A stretch of 10,942 nucleotides of DNA from JAVKDP01 sp040222185 (GCA_040222185.1 JAVKDP010000061.1:1-10942), one strand, 5' to 3'; positions 1-7,009 are shown, counted from the first letter of the stretch. A program made the numbers and translations. Notes: generated by a model not told the origin, from the sequence alone.

Positions 1-71
1 CCGGAGAGTTGGCCCGGACCATAAATCTGGTGCCGGAAAAGACTGAGCAAGTTCGAATCCTGCCACTCCCA
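1..71 (+). tRNA. 3' part of a class II tRNA-like gene (Tyr/Leu-like), cut by window edge; possibly degenerate
   Basis: A tRNA-like 3' portion is visible. The anticodon stem is CCGGA (14-18) with TCTGG (26-30) around the loop CCATAAA (19-25). A long variable region follows (31-46). The T arm is GCAAG (47-51), loop TTCGAAT (52-58) and CCTGC (59-63), with one A-C mismatch. The acceptor 3' strand is CACTCCC (64-70) with discriminator A71; no CCA is encoded (CTA follows). The long variable region points to class II (Leu, Ser, Tyr). The loop resembles the tRNA-Tyr loop CTGTAAA but has C instead of the near-universal U33 and A at position 34, while the TGCCG...TGAG variable arm looks more like tRNA-Leu. 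The D arm is also irregular. It could be a real gene with the 5' acceptor strand outside the window, or a decaying copy. The amino acid cannot be assigned safely. Confidence 0.5.
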
Positions 72-160
72 CTAAAAGTTCGAAATCATAATAAAACCAA
101 AACTATGCAGAACAAATTAAAACAATCCATTAGCACAAAGGCATACCTGTTTAACCAAAT

Positions 161-182
161 CTGAATATTCAGCTGAATACAG
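161..182. repeat. 12-bp palindrome plus partial direct copy upstream of the 233 gene
   Basis: CTGAATATTCAG (161-172) is a perfect palindrome, followed at once by CTGAATACAG (173-182), a near copy lacking two bases. It lies about 50 bases before the start of the downstream gene, where an operator could sit. No regulator gene is next to it, so any binding role is only inference. Confidence 0.3.
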
Positions 183-222
183 CCATACAGTGAAGGTTAG
201 AATGGGTAGCTCTAAAAATTCA

Positions 223-239
223 ACTCCACGATGTGGAGT
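223..239. repeat. Perfect 7-bp hairpin covering the GTG start codon
   Basis: ACTCCAC (223-229), loop GAT (230-232) and GTGGAGT (233-239) form a perfect inverted repeat. The right arm starts with the GTG that is the only reasonable upstream initiation codon of the following gene. In mRNA the hairpin would hide the start codon. The pairing is seen directly; a regulatory role is inferred. Confidence 0.4.
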
Positions 240-1228
240 CAATACTCTTTTTAACCAAAAAAATCACTGTTTTGAAACCAACAGAATACAACTTTATAAA
301 AGAAATCCTTGGGGAAGAGAAGAAACCCTTCTACTACTACAAGGATAAATATGCCCTTGAAGTAGCAAAGTTGCTTTGTGAAGATGGGCTTAGAATCAGC
401 GAGTTGAAGAAGTCTGAATTTAAATTCTTATTGCAGAAAAGACCTATTAAATCTGTGTTATCGGATTTAGGTAAGGATACCTTAAAGAATGAAGATTTAG
501 ATAAGTTTATAGACCCGGATGGAAAAAATTTCCATTACACGATCTCAAAGTGGGGTGAGTATGAAAAGCATCGAAATGATGGGTACTACCAAACGAGTCG
601 ACCAGGTATAAACTTAGTGCTTCAACTTAATTTCGATGATGTTCATAACAACGCATACCATCAATTGGTGCGGCCTGAAAAAGGATATCATCCTTTTGCG
701 TTTAGCATCCACCCGGCGTCTCAGAAACGTAGTTATACTATGGCCTGGGCAAGACTGGATATCAGTTTAGATACGGGTGAAGTACTAATCGAGGAAGTGC
801 AGAATGACTGGCTTCGTGAAGCAGTTTATTGGCTCAAAAGAGCACAATTGTTTCTAGAGCAAGATAGGAACAGAGATACAAGTGAGCATTGGCTATTAAG
901 CCGAACTTCATTACAGGCAATCAATGAATACCTGGCGATTATCATCACTTCCTATATAAAGCTTTGGGATGAAGCGGTGCTTTGTCTGGCTATCCAGTTC
1001 TCTAAAAAGGAACTGGGTTTGGATAACATTTTCTACCACACATTTGAGGGTGGAAATTATCTGAAAGGATTAGAGCAAAGCCGACCGCCAAGGTCACTTT
1101 ATACTAAGCTTCCCCGTCGATTTGGATTCACTGAAACCGATGAGGCTCCAAAGCTTCTAAAAGAGGAACGATATCTCAAAAAGAAGCTTCGTAAGCGGAA
1201 CCTGAAATGGTTTCAGCTTTTGTTATAA
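233..1228 (+). CDS. Hypothetical protein with an EEIQSDW-like polyvalent-protein motif
   Basis: A 331-residue soluble protein of unknown function, without signal peptide or membrane segments. The frame is open back only to a TGA at 191-193 and has no ATG before the conserved part, so GTG at 233 is the most likely start; there is no clear ribosome binding site. Residues 180-198 read TGEVLIEEVQNDWLREAVY, which resembles the EEIQSDWHQ signature of domains attached to large polyvalent proteins of phages and integrative elements. In that family the motif is followed by a segment ending in a YDK-P-like sequence, and here PRSLYTKLPRRFGF (276-289) holds a comparable place after a helical region containing WDEAVLCLAIQF. 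Unlike those giant proteins this one stands alone. The C-terminus is very basic (KKKLRKRNLKW), suggesting contact with nucleic acid. The family link is from motif memory only. It converges with the DUF3179 gene. Confidence 0.75.
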   Translation: MESILFLTKKITVLKPTEYNFIKEILGEEKKPFYYYKDKYALEVAKLLCEDGLRISELKKSEFKFLLQKRPIKSVLSDLGKDTLKNEDLDKFIDPDGKNFHYTISKWGEYEKHRNDGYYQTSRPGINLVLQLNFDDVHNNAYHQLVRPEKGYHPFAFSIHPASQKRSYTMAWARLDISLDTGEVLIEEVQNDWLREAVYWLKRAQLFLEQDRNRDTSEHWLLSRTSLQAINEYLAIIITSYIKLWDEAVLCLAIQFSKKELGLDNIFYHTFEGGNYLKGLEQSRPPRSLYTKLPRRFGFTETDEAPKLLKEERYLKKKLRKRNLKWFQLLL

Positions 1229-1252
1229 ACAATAAGTGGCAGTTATCCTGAT

Positions 1253-1276
1253 CCTGGGAAACCAGGGGAGGGGGGC
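1253..1276. other. GNRA-capped hairpin followed by a G-rich run
   Basis: CCTGGGAAACCAGG (1253-1266) is a perfect 5-bp stem with a GAAA tetraloop, followed by a run of G broken by one A up to 1276. It lies 25 bases after the stop codon at 1226-1228. It has no T-tract, so it is not a standard intrinsic terminator, but it may stabilise or end the transcript. Confidence 0.3.
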
Positions 1277-1298
1277 TGCTGTTTAATATCCACACCAG

Positions 1299-1440
1299 GT
1301 CATCCTGAGGCTAATGCCGAAGGATCTTAGCGACTTTCCACGAAGGGCTTCAAACGTGGCTTTACTCATAAATTATATATCATTTGATATCCTTTGTTAA
1401 ACATATCAGTCCTTAACAAACTAAGGGAGTTCAGGATGAC
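1299..1440. repeat. Dispersed intergenic repeat element with inverted ends, copy 1
   Basis: The element begins GTCATCCTGAGG and ends TTCAGGATGAC, so its outer ten bases are inverted copies (GTCATCCTGA / TCAGGATGAC). Inside the left end is a second box, CCGAAGGATCTTA. Its length (142 bp) is close to the 139-bp element at 10390-10528, which has the same ends. It fills most of the gap between two convergent genes, where it could act as a folded 3' end for both. It encodes no protein, so it is probably a non-autonomous repeat rather than an insertion sequence. Confidence 0.7.
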
Positions 1441-1448
1441 AATTTAAA

Positions 1449-2801
1449 CTACTTAACCAACTTCGTATCCGGGTAAGCGGCATGCCAGCCGAACCAGAAG
1501 GAGCGGTGATATGGAAGGCGCTCCAGGACTTCGCCATCGGAAGAAACCAGTTGGCTTTCAGAAAGCGTCCATGAAAGCCCGTTTTCATCCGTCACTGTTT
1601 CGTTGCCATCAAAATCTGAAAAGCTGAGGGAGCCGCGTCTATATACCCGGTTTGCTCCTGAAGGATCAGTAAACACCACAAAGTTTACACCAGCGAGTTT
1701 ACCTTCATACACCGTGTTTTTTTTCAGGAACTTGGCAGCAATAGCCAGCTTTTCATCCGGGTTTTCCTCGAAACGAAGAGCAAGTACTTCATCCTTATTC
1801 CTTAAACGATTGTCAGAAAAAGGAGTGTTAAACATTAGTCGGTCGGTAGAGAAATAATTACGATAGGCATTACCTTCGCTATAATCCCGGCTGTAACCTG
1901 TATCCAGAGAAAGAACGGAAGTACCAGGGTGGCGCTTCTTCCATTCGCCCCAGGTTGTAGTAACAACGCTGAGATATTTTAGCTTAATCCCTTTACCAAC
2001 CAACGGGCCAACCACAGGTTCTCCCCAAATCGTATTCCATAATGATTGAGTTGCTTTATCATACATCAGCTTATTAGATCGGTACAAAAAGCCGCTAGTT
2101 CCAATTTCATGGTTCACGCCTTCGTGCTCAGTATTAAATAAAATAACCGTTCCGCATAAGGTGCAATACACACCTGCTAAGGGCTCTCCGCCGACTTCGT
2201 CTACGAACATTTCGTGCCAGGCAAGGATACGTTTAGGATAAGCACGGGCATCTCCATTAACTTCAATTCCGAAAATGATATTATCATCCTCCAGGTAGGT
2301 AGCTTCATCTACACTGATCATCGTTGGGTTTCGGAGAGGAGGAATGCCATCCTGTAACACACCGCCCCATCTAATTTCATCTAACCTGATTGTTGGATTC
2401 TCCTGGTGATTGAGGAAGTAGTCCGCAAAACGGTCATCTATCTTTTTATACAACTCTGATTTAAAACGGTGATAATCCGGGCTTAGCTTTTGATCTTTCT
2501 TCCACAGCCACTTATATAAATCATTTAGATCACTTACAGTGGGGAGGTCTGTATTTTCGGTGAGGATTTTGATTAATCTCTGAGTAACTGTAGAGTTTTG
2601 GATGATGGTAATGGTTTCAATTGTCATGATTGAATAATCATCCTGCCAGCTCTCCTCAATCTGATCCATCACATTATTCAGTGCAACCTCATCTTGGAAC
2701 CTGAACAAAGACAAGAATAAGTCAACGCCATTTGTCTCCTGCCCAAAAGAAGGCGCGCCAGATACCAACGTTACCAACATTACAAAAACTAGCTTTTTCA
2801 T
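1449..2801 (-). CDS. Secreted DUF3179 domain protein
   Basis: A 450-residue protein starting at ATG (2799-2801) with a clear signal peptide: MKK, a hydrophobic stretch to about residue 16, and likely cleavage near SFG-QE at residue 20. A helical region (about 25-135) is followed by a typical DUF3179 domain: NGDARAYP (182-189), AWHEM with H196, VYCTLCGTV (212-219, Cys213 and Cys216), the TSGFLYRSN segment (235-243), and QSLW before GEPVVG. The family has no proven reaction. The CxxC next to conserved histidines suggests redox or metal chemistry outside the cytoplasm, and some family members are annotated as selenoproteins; here both positions are ordinary Cys. It diverges from the AT-rich nuclease pair across a gap of about 130-230 bases (depending on that gene's start) and converges with the 233 gene. 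No nearby gene explains its role. Domain assignment is firm, biochemical function unknown. Confidence 0.9.
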   Translation of the reverse strand: MKKLVFVMLVTLVSGAPSFGQETNGVDLFLSLFRFQDEVALNNVMDQIEESWQDDYSIMTIETITIIQNSTVTQRLIKILTENTDLPTVSDLNDLYKWLWKKDQKLSPDYHRFKSELYKKIDDRFADYFLNHQENPTIRLDEIRWGGVLQDGIPPLRNPTMISVDEATYLEDDNIIFGIEVNGDARAYPKRILAWHEMFVDEVGGEPLAGVYCTLCGTVILFNTEHEGVNHEIGTSGFLYRSNKLMYDKATQSLWNTIWGEPVVGPLVGKGIKLKYLSVVTTTWGEWKKRHPGTSVLSLDTGYSRDYSEGNAYRNYFSTDRLMFNTPFSDNRLRNKDEVLALRFEENPDEKLAIAAKFLKKNTVYEGKLAGVNFVVFTDPSGANRVYRRGSLSFSDFDGNETVTDENGLSWTLSESQLVSSDGEVLERLPYHRSFWFGWHAAYPDTKLVK

Positions 2802-2951
2802 ACCACACAGATTAATTAGGAATCTGCTCCTAACATCCTAAATGCAGACTAAAGCTGTATCACGGTTTTATAACATTTCGAGTGGCAAAGAGAAACTTCG
2901 AACAAGAAAATTGACTGGCATCAACCCTTTTGAAAGCTTGGTTCATAAAAG

Positions 2952-2979
2952 TTGTAATGAAGAAAAAAAATATTATAAT
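2952..2979 (+). promoter_or_regulatory. Possible promoter of the PLD-helicase/HNH unit
   Basis: TTGTAA (2952-2957) and a perfect TATAAT (2974-2979) are separated by 16 bases. Transcription would start near 2986, which fits translation from ATG 3032 or, with a very short leader, ATG 2993, but not from the earlier TTG or ATG. The region is so AT-rich that a chance match is quite possible. Confidence 0.25.
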
Positions 2980-3031
2980 AAACAAATTTTTAATGTATAA
3001 GCGGTTAGTAAATTTCAATATAGCTAAGAAA

Positions 3032-6000
3032 ATGGATCTATTTGATCATAACTATTCAATGTTTTGGCCATCCAATGAAGAATATCCTCTTAATCTTAGA
3101 AATGGTTTAGAAAAAAGGACTGTTGAGCAAGAGATCATAAAGGATATATCTAGTTCCATGGATTATTTAGTAGTAACAGGATTTACCTCATTATCATACT
3201 TGGTTGATCTTTTCTATAAGATCGATCCGTGCCAAGAGAAGAAGTTTAGAATAGTTCTGGGATTCGATCCGATTATAAGGCAGAGAAAAAAATGGCCTAG
3301 AGTGAGTTTTTCGTCTGCAGTAAAAGACTTCTGGATCAATCAAGGTGTTTCCCCACTACAATCAGGTGGTTTAATAAAATTAATCGACCATATAGAAAAA
3401 GGAGATATAGACTTTAGAATATCCGAAAAAATTCATGCCAAAATATATGTTGGAAGTAAAAGCGTAATTCTTGGATCATCCAACTTTAGTAAGAATGGAT
3501 TAACTAAACAAACTGAAGCAAATGTAAGGTTCGATAGTGAATCAAGAAGCAAAAGTGAAAGAATTAGATATAAAGAAATAAAAAATATTGCGAATAATTT
3601 CTATAGTGAGAGTGAGGATTATAAAGTAGTCATATTGAGCTTGTTAAAAGAGCTATTAAAATTATCAAGTTGGCAAGAAGTCTTAGCTCGTGCTACGTCA
3701 GAACTTTTAGAGGGGATTTGGATACGAAAATATTCGGATACATTTAAAAATTTAAAGGATGAAGATTTATGGCCAGTACAAAAGGAGGCAATTGGTCAAG
3801 CAATTCATATCATTGACAATCAGGGAAGTGTATTAATAGCAGATGCTACAGGTTCAGGTAAAACAAGACTGGCTTGTAATATTCAGCTCTGCTTGATTAA
3901 TAGAAGATGGATGAAAGGAAAAGGAGACAGAGCGAATTCTCTTGTAATCTGTCCACCAATTGTTATTGACAATTGGAATAGAGAGTATGAAAAATTGCAT
4001 TTTTTTCAACAGGCACCACTATCAAATGGTATACTTAGTTTTGAGGGGAGCAGAAAGCATAAGTTGGCACTGAATAAAATAAAAGATTGTAATATTATAA
4101 TTATAGATGAAGCTCATAATTACCTTAATCCAAAATCCTTTAGAAGCCTAACACTAAAGAATAGTTCTGCTGATTCCGTGATGTTGATTACGGCTACACC
4201 TATAAATAGGAAGGTAGATGATTTGCTAAGGTTGATCGAGCTATTGGATATCGATAATCTTAATGATGAAGAGTTAAAACAGTACAAAACTCTCTGCAAA
4301 AATAAAGATAGGCATTCTTTAAGCCAGTTAGATTCATTAAATAGTTACATTCGCAAATTTACAGTGCGCAGAACGAAGAAGCAGATGAATGATAGTGTAA
4401 GTAAAGAAAAGGAAAAGTACAGGAACAGTCTGGGTAACTTATGCCGCTATCCAAATCATGTAAGCAATATTTATAAAACAGGTGAGACAAATAAGGATAA
4501 ATCAATTGCAAAAGAAATAGACAGATTAACACAAAATCTATATGGTATTGTATATCTTCGAACGATTAAATGCCCTTTAGAGCTCAAGAATAAAGAAGAA
4601 GTACATGATAAATATATTACTAGGCGATTAACAGCAGCAAAAGCTTTGGCTCGATATCAAATCAAGTCTAAATTGCGTTCTTCGAAGGCAGCTTTAATCG
4701 AACATATACTGGGTACTGATGCTGCTACACGAAAACTGAGTTTTATTTCTAACAAAAGTCGTACAGGTAACATTGTTCAAACTTTAGAAAAAATCATTAA
4801 TAGCGACCAATTACCTTCCATTGAATTTGAAGAAAAAGTGCTGCCAGATTTTTTGAAGAATAAAGCATTGTTTTTCAATGCTTGCGAAAAAGAGATACAG
4901 ACTTATTTAAAGATATCCGATTTAGCCAATAAGCTTTCTATAGAAAGAGAGTTATCAAAACTCAAAAAAATTAAATCACTTTTTAAAGATCACAATCTGA
5001 TATTAGCTTTTGACAGTACAATCATAACACTAGATTATCTAGAATATTTATCGAAAAACATAGATTTAGGTGGCGTATCGCTAGTTATTTCTGGAGAAAA
5101 TAAGTCAAATAAAGAAAGAGCCAAGAAGATATTTGGGTTAGGATCGAAAGAAGAAAAATGTATAGGATTTTGTTCAGACTCTATGTCCGAAGGAGTAAAT
5201 CTGCAGCAAGCTTCTGCGGTACTTTTTTTGGACATGCCAAGCGTCTTAAGGATAGCGGAACAAAGAATAGGAAGGTTAGACAGAATGGATAGTCCCCATG
5301 ACAAAATCTTTGCTTATTGGCCTGATGATACAAATGAGTTTGCCCTTAAGACGGATAAAAAATTAATTAGAATTAGTTTTCTAGCTGATTACTTAATTGG
5401 ATCTAATTTAGATCTTCCAGAAGACTTATTAGATAAACATTTTGATGAGAAAATTACTGCACAAGAAATGATTCGCGAATTTGAAAACATTCAATCTACA
5501 GAAGATTGGGAAGGTTTTCATGATGCCTTTCAGCCTGTACGAAGCTTGACCCATGGGGAAAGGGCATTAATAAGTGAGGAAGAGTACGAATACTTTATGG
5601 ATGTTAGTGCAAATGTAAGATGTAAGGTTAGTATTGTTGAAAGTTCTAGTGAGTTTGCATTTTTTGCATTAAAGGGATCTGAGATTTCTGCTCCTAAATG
5701 GTTGTTTATTAAAAATAATGGAGAAATTACGTCTGATTTAAATATGATTTGTGCTGAATTATCTAGTGTTCTGATAAATGTAAAAAATTCGAACTGGGAT
5801 GAGAAATCGGAAAAAAAACTCAGCAAGTATTTAGGTATACTAGAAAAAAATGAAATTAAACTTCTCTCACATAAAAAGAGGCGTTCATTAATGCTTCTAA
5901 AAGATTTACTCAATTTCTATAAGAAGGAGAAAGGAATTACAAAGGAGAGAAAGGAAGTATTGGAAGGGTTATTGAGGATTATTAAACCTAGCATTTCCTC

Positions 6001-6247
6001 TGAGGATTCTATCGATTATCAAGAATTTGCTGATAATTGGTTGCAAATAATTCTACCTAGGTTAATAGAAATCAGAAAAAAAGCTCGCCGAAATTATCCG
6101 AAAAGTATTTCCAATCTTTTAGCTATTTATAAAAAAGAACCAATACAGACTGATATTTTAAAAAATTTACTCCTCAGTGTTCCATTTCTTGAAAAAATAG
6201 ATAAAAGAATTGCAGCTTGTATAATCGGAGTATCTAATGAAGTTTAA
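3032..6247 (+). CDS. HKD (phospholipase D-like) nuclease fused to SNF2-type helicase
   Basis: A large cytoplasmic protein predicted to cut and translocate nucleic acid. The frame is open from TTG 2930 (1,105 residues), with further starts at ATG 2957, 2993 and 3032. I chose 3032 because the earlier part is low-complexity Lys/Ile-rich and a promoter-like TATAAT lies at 2974-2979. Numbering from TTG 2930, an HKD domain shows HAK (169-171), GSSN (182-185) and E196; the motif's Asp position is Ser. The helicase follows: Q-motif-like WPVQ (281-284), Walker A ATGSGKT (306-312), CPPIVIDNW, DEAH (393-396), TATP (421-424), VRRTKKQ (479-485), motif IV LILAFDS (690-696), motif V SEGVNLQQ (753-760) and arginine fingers QRIGRLDR (778-785). 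About 200 residues separate the lobes and about 300 follow motif VI with no motif I can name. This order fits the known HKD-plus-Snf2-like helicase fusions. Its stop is 3 bases before the HNH gene. The role in defence or restriction is inferred. Confidence 0.9.
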   Translation: MDLFDHNYSMFWPSNEEYPLNLRNGLEKRTVEQEIIKDISSSMDYLVVTGFTSLSYLVDLFYKIDPCQEKKFRIVLGFDPIIRQRKKWPRVSFSSAVKDFWINQGVSPLQSGGLIKLIDHIEKGDIDFRISEKIHAKIYVGSKSVILGSSNFSKNGLTKQTEANVRFDSESRSKSERIRYKEIKNIANNFYSESEDYKVVILSLLKELLKLSSWQEVLARATSELLEGIWIRKYSDTFKNLKDEDLWPVQKEAIGQAIHIIDNQGSVLIADATGSGKTRLACNIQLCLINRRWMKGKGDRANSLVICPPIVIDNWNREYEKLHFFQQAPLSNGILSFEGSRKHKLALNKIKDCNIIIIDEAHNYLNPKSFRSLTLKNSSADSVMLITATPINRKVDDLLRLIELLDIDNLNDEELKQYKTLCKNKDRHSLSQLDSLNSYIRKFTVRRTKKQMNDSVSKEKEKYRNSLGNLCRYPNHVSNIYKTGETNKDKSIAKEIDRLTQNLYGIVYLRTIKCPLELKNKEEVHDKYITRRLTAAKALARYQIKSKLRSSKAALIEHILGTDAATRKLSFISNKSRTGNIVQTLEKIINSDQLPSIEFEEKVLPDFLKNKALFFNACEKEIQTYLKISDLANKLSIERELSKLKKIKSLFKDHNLILAFDSTIITLDYLEYLSKNIDLGGVSLVISGENKSNKERAKKIFGLGSKEEKCIGFCSDSMSEGVNLQQASAVLFLDMPSVLRIAEQRIGRLDRMDSPHDKIFAYWPDDTNEFALKTDKKLIRISFLADYLIGSNLDLPEDLLDKHFDEKITAQEMIREFENIQSTEDWEGFHDAFQPVRSLTHGERALISEEEYEYFMDVSANVRCKVSIVESSSEFAFFALKGSEISAPKWLFIKNNGEITSDLNMICAELSSVLINVKNSNWDEKSEKKLSKYLGILEKNEIKLLSHKKRRSLMLLKDLLNFYKKEKGITKERKEVLEGLLRIIKPSISSEDSIDYQEFADNWLQIILPRLIEIRKKARRNYPKSISNLLAIYKKEPIQTDILKNLLLSVPFLEKIDKRIAACIIGVSNEV

Positions 6248-6250
6248 TAT

Positions 6251-7009
6251 ATGGTAAGAAGAAATTGGACAGAAAAAGAACTTATAGTTGCATTCCATTT
6301 GTATTGCTGCACACCCCTTAGAAAGATTGATAATTCTAATCCAGAGATTGTTGAGATAGCCAAATTGATAAATCGTACACCATCAGCTGTTTCTTTAAAG
6401 CTAGCAAACTTCATCCATTTGGATCCAAATCTTAAAAAGAAAGGTATTAAGGGATTATCTCATGGTGGGAAAAAGGATAAAGTAATCTGGGATAAGTTTA
6501 ATAATGATTGGATTGGATTACTAAATGAAAGCCAGGATATATTATTAGAATTTATGACGAAAGAAGAAATGTATTCCACGATTCAAGTAAATGATATGCA
6601 AGGTGTTGATATCAAAAGAATAGCGAAGTCCAGAAATAACCAATCATTCTTTAGAAAAGCGATTCTTGCTTCATATGATAACAAATGCTGTATTACTGGA
6701 ATTTCGAATCCAGCGTTACTTGTCGCTAGTCATATTATTCCCTGGGCAAAGGACAAAAAGAATAGAATGAATCCTTCAAATGGATTATGCTTAAACGCAC
6801 TTCATGATAAAGCATTCGATAAAGGTTTATTATCAGTAACTCCTGATTTTTATATAAAGCTTTCTAAAGAACTCCTCAAATCTGTAGAAAATACCAAAGA
6901 GGAGAAATTCTTCATTCCTTATCAAGAAAAGAAAATACTTTTGCCTCAACGGTTTCTTCCTTCATCAGAGTTTTTGGAGTATCATTCTTCGGAAGTCTTT
7001 CTTGGTTAA
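6251..7009 (+). CDS. HNH_2 endonuclease with N-terminal DNA-binding domain (restriction-type)
   Basis: A 252-residue protein starting at ATG 3 bases after the helicase stop, so almost certainly translated from the same transcript. Residues 5-60 (NWTEKELIVAFHLYCCTPL..., then RTPSAVSLKLANF..LDP) match the helical N-terminal domain common to putative HNH restriction endonucleases. The C-terminal half is a typical HNH_2 domain: FRKAILASYDNKCCITG (134-150), LLVASHIIPWA with His161, the NGLCLNALHDKAFDKGL segment with Asn177 and His185. These supply the metal-binding and catalytic residues, so the enzyme looks intact. The family cleaves DNA; specificity cannot be read from sequence. With the preceding HKD-helicase it forms a two-gene nuclease module. 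No methyltransferase is nearby. There is no terminator-like hairpin in the 65-base gap before the next gene, so some read-through into the transporter is possible. Confidence 0.9.
   Translation: MVRRNWTEKELIVAFHLYCCTPLRKIDNSNPEIVEIAKLINRTPSAVSLKLANFIHLDPNLKKKGIKGLSHGGKKDKVIWDKFNNDWIGLLNESQDILLEFMTKEEMYSTIQVNDMQGVDIKRIAKSRNNQSFFRKAILASYDNKCCITGISNPALLVASHIIPWAKDKKNRMNPSNGLCLNALHDKAFDKGLLSVTPDFYIKLSKELLKSVENTKEEKFFIPYQEKKILLPQRFLPSSEFLEYHSSEVFLG

Noticed and set aside
1603..1857. Open frame on the plus strand inside the DUF3179 gene
   Set aside because: It is antisense to a confidently assigned protein and has no recognisable motif.
2802..2931. Promoter of the DUF3179 gene on the minus strand
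   Set aside because: No TTG and TAnnTTTG pair with suitable spacing was found; the TATAAA near 2868 lacks a fitting partner.
5035..5913. Minus-strand open frames inside the helicase gene
   Set aside because: They are antisense to helicase motifs V and VI and the C-terminal region, and have no domain signal.
2937..7007. 7-bp direct repeat CTTGGTT at 2937-2943 and 7001-7007 bracketing the AT-rich island
   Set aside because: A shared 7-mer between two windows of this size is expected by chance, and the right copy lies inside the HNH coding sequence.
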